A DNA stretch of 23,799 bases from an uncultured Aquincola sp. GTDB taxonomy: Bacteria; Pseudomonadota; Gammaproteobacteria; Burkholderiales; Burkholderiaceae. The notes beneath the pieces were generated by a model, which did not search any database, was not told the origin of the DNA, and saw only the letters and a list, made by a program, of their open reading frames with translations. A program made the translations under genes and the position numbers. Positions 7,335-18,236 of the stretch are shown piece after piece. The stretch covers positions 1-23,799 of the forward strand of contig CAKZXL010000045.1 of the NCBI GenBank assembly GCA_937883885.1, written 5' to 3'. Each line of letters starts with the position of its first letter. Within the stretch, counting starts at the first letter, position 1.

Positions 7335-8555
7335 CTAGACGACCGAGCCGAGCTTGAAGATGGGCAGGTACATCGACACCACGATGCCGCCGATCAGCGT
7401 GCCGAGGATGACGATGATGAAAGGCTCCATCAGGCTGGACAGGCCCTTGACCATCTCGTCCACCTCGTCCTCGTAGAACTCGGCCGCCTTGCCCAGCATG
7501 TGGTCCAGCGAACCAGATTCTTCGCCGATTGAGGCCATCTGCAGCACCATGGTCGGGAACACGCCGGTGGCCTGCATCGCATTGGTCAGCGCCGAGCCGG
7601 TGGACACGTCCTTCTGGATCTTCTCGGTGGCCTCGGCATACACCGCGTTGCCCGAGGCGCCGCCCACGGAATCCAGCGCCTCCACCAGCGGCACGCCGGC
7701 GGCGAACATGGTGGACAGCGTGCGCGTCCAGCGGGCGATCACGCTCTTGTTGATCAGGTCGCCGAACACCGGGATGCGCAGCAGCAGCCGGTCCATCGCC
7801 ATCTGCATCTTCTCGCTGCGGCGCCAGCTCTGCATGAAGAAGTAGCCGCCGCCGAACAGCAGGCCGAAGATGATCCACCAGTAGGCGACGAAGAACTCCG
7901 ACATCGCGATGACGGCCAGCGTGGGCGCCGGCAGGTCGGCGCCGAAGGAGCTGAACACGTCCTTGAAGGCAGGGATCACGAAGATCATGATCACCGTGAG
8001 CACGATGAAGGCCACCACCATCACGGCCACCGGGTACATCAGCGCCGACTTGATCTTGGACTTCAGCGCGAGGGTTTTTTCCTCGTACAGCGCCAGCCGC
8101 TCCAGCAGCTGCTCCAGGATGCCGCCGGCCTCACCCGCTTCCACCAGGTTGGCGTACAGCGCATTGAAGTACAGCGGGTGCTTGCGGAACGCGGCCGACA
8201 GGCTGGTGCCGGTCTCCACGTCCGACCTCACGTCGTTCAGCAGCCGTGTGAGCTTGGGGTTGGCACTGCCGCGCGCGACGATGTCGAAGGCCTGCAGCAG
8301 CGGCACGCCCGCCTTCATCATCGTGGCCAGCTGGCGGGTGAAGATGGCGATGTCCTTCTGCTTGATGGCCTTGCCACCCGACATCCGGCGCTTCTTCACC
8401 TTGGTGATCATCACGCCCTGGCGGCGCAGGCTGGCGCTCACGGCCGCCTCGCCGCCCGAGCGCATCTCGCCCCGCACGGTCTTGCCGTTCTTGTCCTTGC
8501 CTTCCCACTCGAAGACAAATTCCTTGATGTTCTTCGCGGCTGCAGCAGTCGCCAT
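7335..8555 (-). CDS. pilC: Type IV pilus inner-membrane platform protein PilC
   Basis: A 406-residue platform protein of the type IV pilus, in the T2SSF (GspF) family. It couples the PilB motor to pilin polymerisation in the inner membrane. Two homologous cytoplasmic T2SSF domains are visible, at about 70-195 (FTRQLATMMKAGVPLLQAF) and 273-395 (WTRTLSTMFAAGVPLVEAL). Each is followed by hydrophobic membrane segments, the first being VAVMVVAFIVLTVIMIFVIP. The N-terminal region contains FEWEGKDKNGKTVRGE. The ATG at 8555 is 20 bases after the pilB stop. Confidence 0.97.
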   Translation of the reverse strand: MATAAAAKNIKEFVFEWEGKDKNGKTVRGEMRSGGEAAVSASLRRQGVMITKVKKRRMSGGKAIKQKDIAIFTRQLATMMKAGVPLLQAFDIVARGSANPKLTRLLNDVRSDVETGTSLSAAFRKHPLYFNALYANLVEAGEAGGILEQLLERLALYEEKTLALKSKIKSALMYPVAVMVVAFIVLTVIMIFVIPAFKDVFSSFGADLPAPTLAVIAMSEFFVAYWWIIFGLLFGGGYFFMQSWRRSEKMQMAMDRLLLRIPVFGDLINKSVIARWTRTLSTMFAAGVPLVEALDSVGGASGNAVYAEATEKIQKDVSTGSALTNAMQATGVFPTMVLQMASIGEESGSLDHMLGKAAEFYEDEVDEMVKGLSSLMEPFIIVILGTLIGGIVVSMYLPIFKLGSVV

Positions 8556-8575
8556 TCCAGACCTTCTCCGAACGT

Positions 8576-10300
8576 CTATTCGTTGGTGACCGTGATCACC
8601 TCTTCCAGCGTCGTCACCCCGGCCCGCACCTTCACCAGGCCGGATTGCCGCAGGTCGCGCACGCCTTCGAGTTGCGCCTGCTTGGCGATGTCCAGCGCCG
8701 TGCCCTCGGCCAGGATGATGCGCTGGATCGCTTCGGTGATCGGCATCACCTGGTACAGCCCGACGCGGCCCTTGTAGCCGTTGTTGCAGGCCGAGCAGCC
8801 GATCGCCCGGTACGGCTTCCAGGTGCCATCGAGGTCTTCGTCACGAAAGCCCGCGCGCTTGAGCGCTTCACGCGGATATTCGGCCACCGCCTTGCAGTTC
8901 TCGCACAGCCGCCGTGCCAGCCGCTGGGCGGTGATGATCAGCACGCTGGAGGCGATGTTGAACGGCGCCACGCCCATGTTGAGCAGCCGCGTCAGCGTGG
9001 TGGGCGCGTCGTTGGTGTGCAGCGTCGACATCACCAGGTGGCCGGTCTGCGCGGCTTTGATCGCGATGTCGGCGGTTTCCAGGTCGCGGATCTCGCCCAC
9101 CATGATGATGTCCGGGTCCTGCCGCAAGAAGGACTTCAGCGCCACCGAGAAGGTCATGCCGGCCTTCTCGTTCACGTTCACCTGGTTGATGCCGGGCAGG
9201 TTGATTTCCGCCGGGTCTTCCACCGTGGCGATGTTGACGCCCGGCTGGTTGAGCAGGTTCAGGCAGGTGTAGAGCGACACCGTCTTGCCCGAGCCCGTGG
9301 GCCCGGTGACCAGGATCATCCCGTAGGGCCGCTGGATGGCGTGCAGCAGCCGGTCTTTCTCGATCTTTTCGTAGCCCAGCGCCTCGATGCCCAGCTTGGC
9401 CGAGGACGGGTCGAGGATACGGATCACGATCTTCTCGCCAAACAGCGTGGGCAGGGTGCTGACGCGGAAGTCGATCGCCTTGTTGCCGAACTTCAGCTTC
9501 ATGCGGCCGTCCTGCGGCACGCGTTTTTCGGAGATGTCGAGCCGGCTGATCACCTTGATGCGTGAGGCCAGCTTGTCCTTGATGGCCACCGGCGGCTGCG
9601 TGATCTCGCGCAACTCGCCGTCGATGCGAAAGCGCACCCGGTAGTGGTATTCGTAGGGCTCGAAGTGCAGGTCGGAGGCACGCGCGTTGATCGCGTCGAT
9701 CAGCATCTTCTGCAGGAAGCGCACCACGGGCGCGTCTTCCACTTCGGAGACCACCTCGTTGGCCTGGTCCTCGGCGCCCGCGTCGTCGTTGACGTCGAAG
9801 TCGAAGTCGGCGCCTGCCAGGCTGTCCAGCGCCTCGTTGACGCTGGCGCCCTGGGCTTCCAGCAGCGCGCCCAGCTTGTCGTACTCCACCAGCACCCACT
9901 CGGGCGACAGCTGGGTGGCGAACTTGATGCGCTCGATCGCTTCCTGGTCGGTGGGGTCGGCCCCGCCGATGAACAGGCGATTGCCGCGCCGGCCCAGCAC
10001 CACCACCTGGTACTGCGTGGCCAGCTTGCCGTCGATCACGTTGCGCGGCAGGCGTTCGGCATCGACCGACTTCAGGTCGAGCAGCGGCACCGCCAGCGCG
10101 TTGGACAGCGTGTGCGCCAGGTCGGAGGCCGACACGGCGCCGGCGGCGATCAGCGCCGAGACGAAGCTGATGCGCCGCTCGCGCGCCTGGGCCGCCAGGG
10201 CTTCGGCCTGGCGCGGCTGCAGGCGGCCCGCATGCACCAGCACGCGGGCGACTCCGGACAGGCTCGATTGGGCAGTGTCAGCGACGGTGTCCACAGGCAA
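8576..10300 (-). CDS. pilB: Type IV pilus assembly ATPase PilB
   Basis: A 574-residue hexameric ATPase that powers pilus extension. Counting from the TTG at 10298-10300, it has an N-terminal domain opening with SLSGVARVLVHAGRL, Walker A GPTGSGKT (333-340), Walker B IIMVGEIRD (398-406) and a zinc site from C466, C469, C502 and C505 (CENC, CSAC). An Asp-rich linker lies near 165-185. The TTG start is preferred because GGAAG lies 7 bases upstream and homology begins just after it. An ATG at 10366 (22 residues longer) and a GTG at 10294 are alternatives. It is the first gene of the pilBCD-coaE-zapD-yacG run; no pilA is in the window. Confidence 0.95.
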   Translation of the reverse strand: MPVDTVADTAQSSLSGVARVLVHAGRLQPRQAEALAAQARERRISFVSALIAAGAVSASDLAHTLSNALAVPLLDLKSVDAERLPRNVIDGKLATQYQVVVLGRRGNRLFIGGADPTDQEAIERIKFATQLSPEWVLVEYDKLGALLEAQGASVNEALDSLAGADFDFDVNDDAGAEDQANEVVSEVEDAPVVRFLQKMLIDAINARASDLHFEPYEYHYRVRFRIDGELREITQPPVAIKDKLASRIKVISRLDISEKRVPQDGRMKLKFGNKAIDFRVSTLPTLFGEKIVIRILDPSSAKLGIEALGYEKIEKDRLLHAIQRPYGMILVTGPTGSGKTVSLYTCLNLLNQPGVNIATVEDPAEINLPGINQVNVNEKAGMTFSVALKSFLRQDPDIIMVGEIRDLETADIAIKAAQTGHLVMSTLHTNDAPTTLTRLLNMGVAPFNIASSVLIITAQRLARRLCENCKAVAEYPREALKRAGFRDEDLDGTWKPYRAIGCSACNNGYKGRVGLYQVMPITEAIQRIILAEGTALDIAKQAQLEGVRDLRQSGLVKVRAGVTTLEEVITVTNE

Positions 10301-10415
10301 CTTATGACTTCCGGCCGCAGTGTAAGACCCGCCGACAGCCGCGAGCCGCGGAAGAGAGCCTGCCATGGCGCCTACATCCGGCGCCAGCGCGCCGGGCCAC
10401 GCGGCGAACGGGCAA

Positions 10416-10442
10416 GAAAAAAGCCGCATTGCTGCGGCTTTT
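10416..10442 (-). terminator. Intrinsic terminator of tRNA-Pro
   Basis: A 10-bp stem (AAAAGCCGCA / TGCGGCTTTT) with a 4-base loop is followed on the minus strand by a run of six T. It lies 11 bases after the CCA end of the tRNA gene, so it ends that transcript before pilB. Confidence 0.88.
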
Positions 10443-10453
10443 GTTCCATGTCC

Positions 10454-10530
10454 TGGTCGGGGTGAGAGGATTCGAACCTCCGGCCTCTACGTCCCGAACG
10501 TAGCGCTCTACCAGGCTAAGCTACACCCCG
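10454..10530 (-). tRNA. tRNA-Pro (CGG anticodon)
   Basis: A 77-base cloverleaf read on the minus strand. The acceptor stem CGGGGTG pairs with CACCCCG. The anticodon stem CTACG/CGTAG encloses the loop TTCGGGA, giving anticodon CGG for proline. The T-arm contains GGTTCGAATCC. The discriminator base is A and the 3' CCA is encoded (10454-10456). It sits between ispB and pilB, with its own terminator. Confidence 0.96.
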
Positions 10531-10556
10531 ATTTGTTGTTGTTGTGCTCAACTTTG

Positions 10557-11567
10557 CTAGTAAGAGCGATCAACTGACTGAACGCATAAGTCTAGCAGGG
10601 CTTTTTTGAATTGGGAAGAGGGAATCGCTTGCAGGCAGTCGCGGGCCTTGTCGGCCTCCTGCCGCGCGGCCTCGCGCGTGGCTTCCAGTGCGCCGGTGCG
10701 CCGCACGATGCCGACGATCTCGTCCAGCCGTTCCACCTCGCCCTGCTCGATGGCGTGGCGGATCAGCTGGCGCTCTTCTTCGGTGCCGCGTTCCATCGCC
10801 AGCAGCAGCGGCAGCGTCGGCTTGCCTTCGCGCAGGTCGTCGCCCACGTTCTTGCCCAGCTCGGCGGTGGCGCCCTGATAGTCCAGCAGGTCGTCGACCA
10901 GCTGGAAGGCGGTGCCCAGCGAGCGGCCGTAGTCGGCGCACTGGTCTTCCAGATCGCGCGAGGCGCCGGCCAGCACCGCGCCCAGGCGGGCACTGGCTTC
11001 GAACAGCTTGGCCGTCTTGTAGCGGATGACACGCAGGTAGTCGTCCACCGCCAGGTCGGGGTCGTGCATGTTCATCAGCTGCAGCACCTCGCCCTCGGCG
11101 ATGACGTTGGTGGCGTCGGCCAGCACTTCCAGCACCCGCATGCGGTCGACCGACACCATCAGCTGGAAGGCGCGCGAGTACAGAAAGTCGCCGACCAGCA
11201 CGCTGGCGGCGTTGCCGAACATCGCGTTGGCGGTTTCGCGGCCGCGGCGCAGCGAAGACTCGTCCACCACGTCGTCGTGCAGCAGCGTGGCGGTGTGGAT
11301 GAACTCCACCGTGGCGGCCAGGGTGAAGCGCTCGGGGCCGGTGAAGCCCAGGGCATTGGCGAACAGCAGCACCAGCCGGGGGCGGATGCGCTTGCCGCCC
11401 GCGCTGACGATGTAGTGCGAGATCTGGTTGATCAGCACCACGTCGGAGCGCAGGTTCTCGGTGATGGCGGCGTCCACTGCCTGCATCTCTGCCGCCATCG
11501 GATCGACGGCGTGAGCGGTGGAGGGGGCAGGCGAAGTCACGTTGGCGTAATGGGGAGTGGACGACAT
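10557..11567 (-). CDS. ispB: Octaprenyl diphosphate synthase (polyprenyl synthetase)
   Basis: A 336-residue trans-prenyl transferase that extends FPP with isopentenyl units to make the side chain of ubiquinone. It has GGKRIRPRL (57-65), the first Asp-rich motif LLHDDVVDE (D98, D99, D102) and the second, DDLLDY (225-230), followed by GKNVGDDLREGKPTLPL. The chain length (C40) is inferred from the conserved ispB-rplU-rpmA order. The ATG at 11567 gives about 23 extra, low-complexity residues (Ser/Pro/Ala/Thr). An ATG at 11498 (MAAEMQAVD) is a realistic alternative, because the TATAAT box at 11581-11586 would leave almost no leader before 11567. Confidence 0.94.
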   Translation of the reverse strand: MSSTPHYANVTSPAPSTAHAVDPMAAEMQAVDAAITENLRSDVVLINQISHYIVSAGGKRIRPRLVLLFANALGFTGPERFTLAATVEFIHTATLLHDDVVDESSLRRGRETANAMFGNAASVLVGDFLYSRAFQLMVSVDRMRVLEVLADATNVIAEGEVLQLMNMHDPDLAVDDYLRVIRYKTAKLFEASARLGAVLAGASRDLEDQCADYGRSLGTAFQLVDDLLDYQGATAELGKNVGDDLREGKPTLPLLLAMERGTEEERQLIRHAIEQGEVERLDEIVGIVRRTGALEATREAARQEADKARDCLQAIPSSQFKKALLDLCVQSVDRSY

Positions 11568-11580
11568 TGGCTAGCCCGCG

Positions 11581-11586
11581 ATTATA
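11581..11586 (-). promoter_or_regulatory. Possible -10 box for ispB
   Basis: A perfect TATAAT on the minus strand, just upstream of ispB. No good -35 element is seen at 16-18 bases. Transcription would start about 7 bases before the longer ATG, so either the transcript is nearly leaderless or the start is internal. Confidence 0.4.
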
Positions 11587-11628
11587 GGAACAACCCGCAA
11601 CACCCTCGCCGGGCAGGCCGGGCGTCGC

Positions 11629-11656
11629 TTGCCAAGCCGGTGGCTGATGCTACAAT
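11629..11656 (+). promoter_or_regulatory. Sigma-70 promoter of rplU-rpmA
   Basis: The -35 box is TTGCCA (5/6), the spacer is 16 bases, and the -10 box is TACAAT (5/6) preceded by TG, an extended -10. The predicted start near 11663 gives a leader of about 66 bases to the rplU ATG. Confidence 0.75.
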
Positions 11657-11728
11657 GCCGGGTTCCGCGTACTGCAGTGGCCGCAAAGGGCTGGCGATTG
11701 CAGGGCGTGGGCGATTGAAAGGGTTGAC

Positions 11729-12040
11729 ATGTACGCGGTCATAAAAACCGGTGGCAAGCAATACAAGGTTGCTGCCGGCGAGAAGATCAAGGTAGAACAG
11801 ATTGCTGCGGACGTTGGCCAGGAAATCGTGATCGACCAGGTGCTCGCCGTCGGCAACGGCGCTGAGCTCACGGTCGGCACGCCCCTGGTTGCCGGCGCCA
11901 GCGTGAAGGCCACCGTCGTGGCGCAAGGCAAGCACGACAAGGTTCGCATCTTCAAGATGCGCCGTCGCAAGCACTATCAGAAGCACGGTGGTCATCGTCA
12001 GACCTACACCGAGCTCGAGATCGGTGCCGTGACGCTCTGA
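11729..12040 (+). CDS. rplU: 50S ribosomal protein L21
   Basis: A 103-residue L21 protein that binds 23S rRNA next to L20. It begins [20 protein letters not shown] and ends with the RNA-binding segment [14 protein letters not shown] before a short tail. Length is standard. The GAAAGGG ribosome site is 5 bases from the ATG. It is the first gene of rplU-rpmA, behind a strong sigma-70 promoter. Confidence 0.98.
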   Translation: MYAVIKTGGKQYKVAAGEKIKVEQIAADVGQEIVIDQVLAVGNGAELTVGTPLVAGASVKATVVAQGKHDKVRIFKMRRRKHYQKHGGHRQTYTELEIGAVTL

Positions 12041-12069
12041 CGTCGTCGCAATTCAGGAGCATTTGAACC

Positions 12070-12327
12070 ATGGCACAGAAAAAAGGCGGCGGTTCCACAC
12101 GGAACGGCCGCGACTCCAAACCGAAGATGCTGGGCGTGAAGGCCTTTGGCGGCCAGGCCGTCTCGGCCGGCTCGATCATCGTGCGCCAGCGTGGCACCAA
12201 GTTCCATGCCGGCACCAACGTCGGCATCGGCAAGGACCACACGCTGTTCGCGCTGGTCGATGGCAAGGTGTCGTTCGCCGTCAAGGGCGAGCTCAACCGC
12301 CAGACGGTGTTCATCACGCCGCTGTGA
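12070..12327 (+). CDS. rpmA: 50S ribosomal protein L27
   Basis: An 85-residue L27 protein whose N-terminal tail reaches the peptidyl-transferase centre. It starts [16 protein letters not shown] and keeps [17 protein letters not shown] and [12 protein letters not shown]. No extra N-terminal leader of the Firmicutes type is present. AGGAG at 12055-12059 is a slightly distant ribosome site. It lies 29 bases after rplU. Confidence 0.98.
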   Translation: MAQKKGGGSTRNGRDSKPKMLGVKAFGGQAVSAGSIIVRQRGTKFHAGTNVGIGKDHTLFALVDGKVSFAVKGELNRQTVFITPL

Positions 12328-12332
12328 TGACG

Positions 12333-12350
12333 CGGCTGCCCAGGCAGCCG
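12333..12350 (+). other. Hairpin after rpmA
   Basis: CGGCTGCC and GGCAGCCG form an 8-bp inverted repeat with a 2-base centre. It starts 6 bases after the rpmA stop and 12 bases before the terminator at 12362. It may protect the 3' end of the ribosomal-protein mRNA (inference). Confidence 0.5.
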
Positions 12351-12361
12351 GCTCAACCGTG

Positions 12362-12394
12362 AGGCCCCGGCTTGCCGGGGCCTTTGTCTTTTTT
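12362..12394 (+). terminator. Terminator or attenuator between rpmA and obgE
   Basis: A perfect 9-bp stem (AGGCCCCGG / CCGGGGCCT) with loop CTTG is followed by TTTGTCTTTTTT. It should end most rplU-rpmA transcripts; obgE starts 21 bases later, either by read-through or from its own promoter. Confidence 0.88.
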
Positions 12395-12402
12395 GCTTCT
12401 AA

Positions 12403-14596
<2,194 letters not shown>

Positions 14597-14601
14597 GCGC
14601 A

Positions 14602-14624
14602 CCGCCCGCGACCTTCGCGGGCGG
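14602..14624. terminator. Bidirectional hairpin between proB and rppH
   Basis: A perfect 10-bp GC-rich stem (CCGCCCGCGA / TCGCGGGCGG) with a 3-base loop lies between the convergent stop codons. It lacks a U-tract on both strands. Confidence 0.7.
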
Positions 14625-14634
14625 CATGAGGCAC

Positions 14635-15228
14635 CTACTCCGACGTCGTCGCCGCTGGCGGCGCACCGCCTTCGAGCGACATCGACGAGCGCTGCCCGTC
14701 GTCATCGTGCCGGTGCGGCCGCATGCCCGAGCGCAGGTAGCGGTTGTGGTGGTTGGGCCGCGGCAGGAAGCGGGCGAGTTCGGTCAGCGCCATCTGGTAG
14801 ACGTCGCGTTTGAACTCGATCACCACGTCCAGCGGCACCCAGTACTCGTTCCAGCGCCAGGCGTCGAACTCGGGGTGGTCGGTGGCCCGCAGGTTCATGT
14901 CGCTGTCGCGACCCATCAGTCGCAGCAGGAACCAGATCTGTTTCTGGCCGCGGTAGTGGCCGCGTGCGTCGCGGCGGATGTAATGCTCAGGCACCTCGTA
15001 GCGAAGCCAGTCGCGGGTGCGCGCCAGTATCCTCACCTGCTCCGGGAGCAGCCCCACTTCCTCGTGAAGCTCGCGGAACATGGCTTGCTCGGGCGTTTCA
15101 CCATGCTTGATGCCACCCTGGGGGAACTGCCAGGAGTGCGTCCGCAGGCGCTTGCCCCAGAAAACCTGGTTCCGGGCATTGAGCAGGATGATGCCGACGT
15201 TGGGCCTGAAGCCTTCACGGTCGAGCAT
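14635..15228 (-). CDS. rppH: RNA pyrophosphohydrolase RppH (Nudix)
   Basis: A 197-residue Nudix enzyme that converts 5'-triphosphate RNA to monophosphate, starting RNase E-dependent mRNA decay. It begins [17 protein letters not shown] and carries the Nudix box from G39 to about 61 ([10 protein letters not shown], then [10 protein letters not shown]). [13 protein letters not shown] and GQKQIWFLL are RppH-type motifs. The tail after about 165 is long, basic and His-rich, so the protein is about 20 residues longer than E. coli RppH. GAGG lies 7 bases before the ATG. It is divergent from proS. Confidence 0.96.
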   Translation of the reverse strand: MLDREGFRPNVGIILLNARNQVFWGKRLRTHSWQFPQGGIKHGETPEQAMFRELHEEVGLLPEQVRILARTRDWLRYEVPEHYIRRDARGHYRGQKQIWFLLRLMGRDSDMNLRATDHPEFDAWRWNEYWVPLDVVIEFKRDVYQMALTELARFLPRPNHHNRYLRSGMRPHRHDDDGQRSSMSLEGGAPPAATTSE

Positions 15229-15366
15229 AATCAGACCTCGAATCTATAAGTTGAAATCATTATTGCACCGGGCCGGTGCGGCATGCGATGTCTCGCTTAC
15301 CCGCATCACTCGCGCCCTGGTCAACGGCAGCGCGCCCTGCGCCAGCCTTGCACGATTCACACCTCC

Positions 15367-17142
15367 ATGAAAAGCAGCCAGTTCTTCATTTCCACGCTGA
15401 AGGAAGCGCCCGCGGACGCCGAGATCGTCAGCCACAAGCTCATGCTTCGCGCGGGCTTCATCAAGCGGCTGGGCGCCGGCATCTACAACTACATGCCGAT
15501 GGGCCTGCGCGTCATCCGCAAGGTCGAGTCCATCATCCGCGAAGAGATGAACCGCGCCGGTGCGGTGGAACTGCTGATGCCGGTGGTGCAGCCGGCCGAG
15601 CTGTGGCAGGAAACCGGCCGCTTCGACAAGATGGGGCCTGAGCTGCTGCGGGTCAAGGACCGGCATGAGCGTGACTTCATCATCCAGCCCACGAGCGAAG
15701 AGGTGGTGACCGACATCGCCCGCCAGGAGCTGCGCAGCTACAAGCAGCTGCCGAAAAATTTCTACCACATCCAGACCAAGTTCCGCGACGAGCGCCGGCC
15801 GCGATTTGGCGTGATGCGCGGGCGTGAGTTCACGATGAAGGATGCCTATTCCTTCGACCGTGATGTGGCAGCCGCCGGCAAGAGCTACGACACGATGTAC
15901 GCCGCCTACTGCGCGGTGTTCGACCGCCTTGGCCTGCAGTACCGGGCCGTGGCCGCCGACACCGGCGCCATCGGCGGCGACCGCTCGCACGAGTTCCAGG
16001 TGATCGCCGAGACCGGTGAAGACGCTATCGTCTACTGCCCGACCAGCAGCTATGCCGCCAACATCGAGCTGGCCGAGTCGGTGCCGCTGATCGCCAAGCG
16101 CGCCGCGCCCACCCAGGGCCTGGAAAAGACGCCCACGCCCGGCAAGTCCACCTGCGAAGACGTGGCCGCGCTGCTGAGCCTGTCGCTGCAGCGCACCGTG
16201 AAGTCGCTGGTGCTGGCCACCGAAGAGCGCAACGAAGCCGGCGACATCACGAAGGTGACGGTGTGGCTGCTGCTGGTGCGTGGCGACCATGCGCTGAATG
16301 AAGTCAAGGCCGGCAAGCTGGCCGGGCTCAAGGGCGGCTATCGCTTTGCCACCGTGGCCGAGATCGAGGAGCACTTCGGCTGCAAGCCCGGCTACCTGGG
16401 CCCCATTGGCCTCAAGAAGCCGGTCAAGGTGATCGCCGACCGGACGGTGGCGAACATGAGCGACTTCGTCTGCGGCGCGAACGAGGCCGACTTCCACTTC
16501 ACCGGCGTCAACTGGGGCCGCGACCTGCCCGAGCCTGACGAAGTGGCCGACATCCGCAATGCGCAGGCGGGCGATCCTTCGCCCGACGGCCAGGGCGTGC
16601 TGGCCATCCAGCGCGGCATCGAGGTGGGCCATGTGTTCTACCTCGGCACCAAGTATTCCAAGGCGATGAACGCCACCTTCCTGGACGAAGGCGGCAAGCC
16701 GCAGTTCTTCGAGATGGGCTGCTACGGCATCGGCGTCACCCGCATCCTGGGCGCCGCCATCGAGCAAAGCCACGACGAGCGCGGCATCGTCTGGCCCGAC
16801 AGCATCGCCCCGTTCACCGTGGTCATCTGCCCCATCGGCTACGACCGCAGCGCCGAGGTCAAGGCCGCCGCCGACCAGCTGCACGACCAGCTGCAGGCGC
16901 AGGGCGTGGACGTGATGCTGGACGACCGCGGCGAGCGGCCCGGCGCCATGTTCGCCGACTGGGAACTGATCGGCGTGCCGCACCGGGTGGTGCTGTCCGA
17001 CCGTGGTCTGAAGGAAGGCACGGTCGAGTACCAGGGTCGCCGCGACGCCGCTGCCACCAAGGTGGCCGTGGCTGAGGTGCTGGCCCATCTGCAAGCGCGC
17101 CTGCAAGCTCCCGCGCCCCAGGCGCCGGCCGCCAGCGCGTGA
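15367..17142 (+). CDS. proS: Prolyl-tRNA synthetase (bacterial type, with editing domain)
   Basis: A 591-residue class II synthetase that charges tRNA-Pro. The catalytic core shows motif 2 in [17 protein letters not shown] (139-155) and motif 3 in [19 protein letters not shown] (449-467). Between them, residues about 225-405 form the YbaK-like insertion domain that removes mischarged alanine. The anticodon-binding domain is at about 480-580. The ATG at 15367 matches the family start ([15 protein letters not shown]); the frame extends upstream only as non-conserved sequence. The stop overlaps the next gene's GTG start. Confidence 0.98.
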   Translation: MKSSQFFISTLKEAPADAEIVSHKLMLRAGFIKRLGAGIYNYMPMGLRVIRKVESIIREEMNRAGAVELLMPVVQPAELWQETGRFDKMGPELLRVKDRHERDFIIQPTSEEVVTDIARQELRSYKQLPKNFYHIQTKFRDERRPRFGVMRGREFTMKDAYSFDRDVAAAGKSYDTMYAAYCAVFDRLGLQYRAVAADTGAIGGDRSHEFQVIAETGEDAIVYCPTSSYAANIELAESVPLIAKRAAPTQGLEKTPTPGKSTCEDVAALLSLSLQRTVKSLVLATEERNEAGDITKVTVWLLLVRGDHALNEVKAGKLAGLKGGYRFATVAEIEEHFGCKPGYLGPIGLKKPVKVIADRTVANMSDFVCGANEADFHFTGVNWGRDLPEPDEVADIRNAQAGDPSPDGQGVLAIQRGIEVGHVFYLGTKYSKAMNATFLDEGGKPQFFEMGCYGIGVTRILGAAIEQSHDERGIVWPDSIAPFTVVICPIGYDRSAEVKAAADQLHDQLQAQGVDVMLDDRGERPGAMFADWELIGVPHRVVLSDRGLKEGTVEYQGRRDAAATKVAVAEVLAHLQARLQAPAPQAPAASA

Positions 17143-18236
17143 AGCCGCTGCCCCCGCGCCGCGAACCGCTGCTCGACGCGCTGCGGGCGCTGGCGATGGT
17201 GGGCGTGCTGCTGGTCAATGCCATCTCCTACACCGTCGCGCCCTGGGGCGCGCCGCTGGGCGAGGCCGACCCGCCCGGCGTGATCTCGCTGGGCCTGCAG
17301 GCCCTGGCCGCGCTGCTGCTGCACGGCAAGGCCTATCCGCTGCTGGCCTTCTTGTTCGGCGCGGGGCTGGTGCTGGCCGGCAGCCGCCGGCGCACGCCGC
17401 AGGCCCAGCGGCGCCGCCTGTGGCGCCTGCTGGCGCTGGGCGTGCTGCACGGCGCGCTGGTGTATGCCGGCGACATCCTGACGATGTACGCCTTGACCGC
17501 TTTTCTGGTGGTGGCCCACGTGCATGAGCGCGCTTCCCGGTTGCTGACGCGGCTGCTGCGCGCCTGCGGCTGGGCGCTGGCCGCCATCGGCCTGAGCCTG
17601 GCGCTGACGCTGTGGACAGGCGGCAGCGCCGATGCCGACCCCTCCGAGGGCTTCGGCGCCACCGCTTCCTGGGTCGACCAGCTGTGGCTCAACGCCAATG
17701 CCTACGTGATCCTGCAGGCACTGGGCGCGGTGCTGTTTCTGCCGGTGCTGCGCGCGGCGATGCTGGCCGGCATGCTGGCAGCGCGGCTGCGCCTGCTCAC
17801 CCACCCGCGCTGGCATGCGCTGTGGCGGCGCTGGACGCGGCGCCTGCTGCCGGTGGGCCTGCTGGTCAACGGCGCCTATGCGTTGAGCGTGGTCGACGAC
17901 AGCGCCCGCCACGACGGCAACCTGTCGCTGTGGACGGCAGTGGCGCCCGGCATCGGCTGGCTGCTCACCGCGCCGCTGCTGGGCCTGGCGGTGCTGCATG
18001 CGCGCCGCTGGCCGGCCTGGCTGGCGCCCATGGGGCAGCGCACGCTGAGCCTGTACCTGCTGCATTCGCTGTTGTGCCTGCTGCTGTTCAGCGGCGCCGG
18101 CCTGGGCTGGCCGCTGCGCACCGCCGCCGCCTGGGGCTGGGCACTGGGCTTGTGGCTGGCCTGGCTGCTGGCCTGTCACGCCATGGCCGCGCGCGGCTGG
18201 CGCGGCCCCTTTGAAGCATGGATGGCACGCCGATGA
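17139..18236 (+). CDS. DUF418 family membrane protein
   Basis: A 365-residue polytopic inner-membrane protein of the DUF418/YeiB type. Its beginning, [20 protein letters not shown], matches the family pattern R-x3-D-x-L-R-(G/A)-x-A, and it ends in [14 protein letters not shown], like the conserved C-terminal R-G-P-x-E-W motif. About eight to ten hydrophobic segments can be seen. The family is related to acyltransferase-3-like membrane proteins, but its substrate is unknown. The GTG start (17139) overlaps the proS stop, and the TGA stop overlaps the next ATG (ATGA), so three genes are translationally coupled. Confidence 0.88.
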   Translation: MKPLPPRREPLLDALRALAMVGVLLVNAISYTVAPWGAPLGEADPPGVISLGLQALAALLLHGKAYPLLAFLFGAGLVLAGSRRRTPQAQRRRLWRLLALGVLHGALVYAGDILTMYALTAFLVVAHVHERASRLLTRLLRACGWALAAIGLSLALTLWTGGSADADPSEGFGATASWVDQLWLNANAYVILQALGAVLFLPVLRAAMLAGMLAARLRLLTHPRWHALWRRWTRRLLPVGLLVNGAYALSVVDDSARHDGNLSLWTAVAPGIGWLLTAPLLGLAVLHARRWPAWLAPMGQRTLSLYLLHSLLCLLLFSGAGLGWPLRTAAAWGWALGLWLAWLLACHAMAARGWRGPFEAWMARR

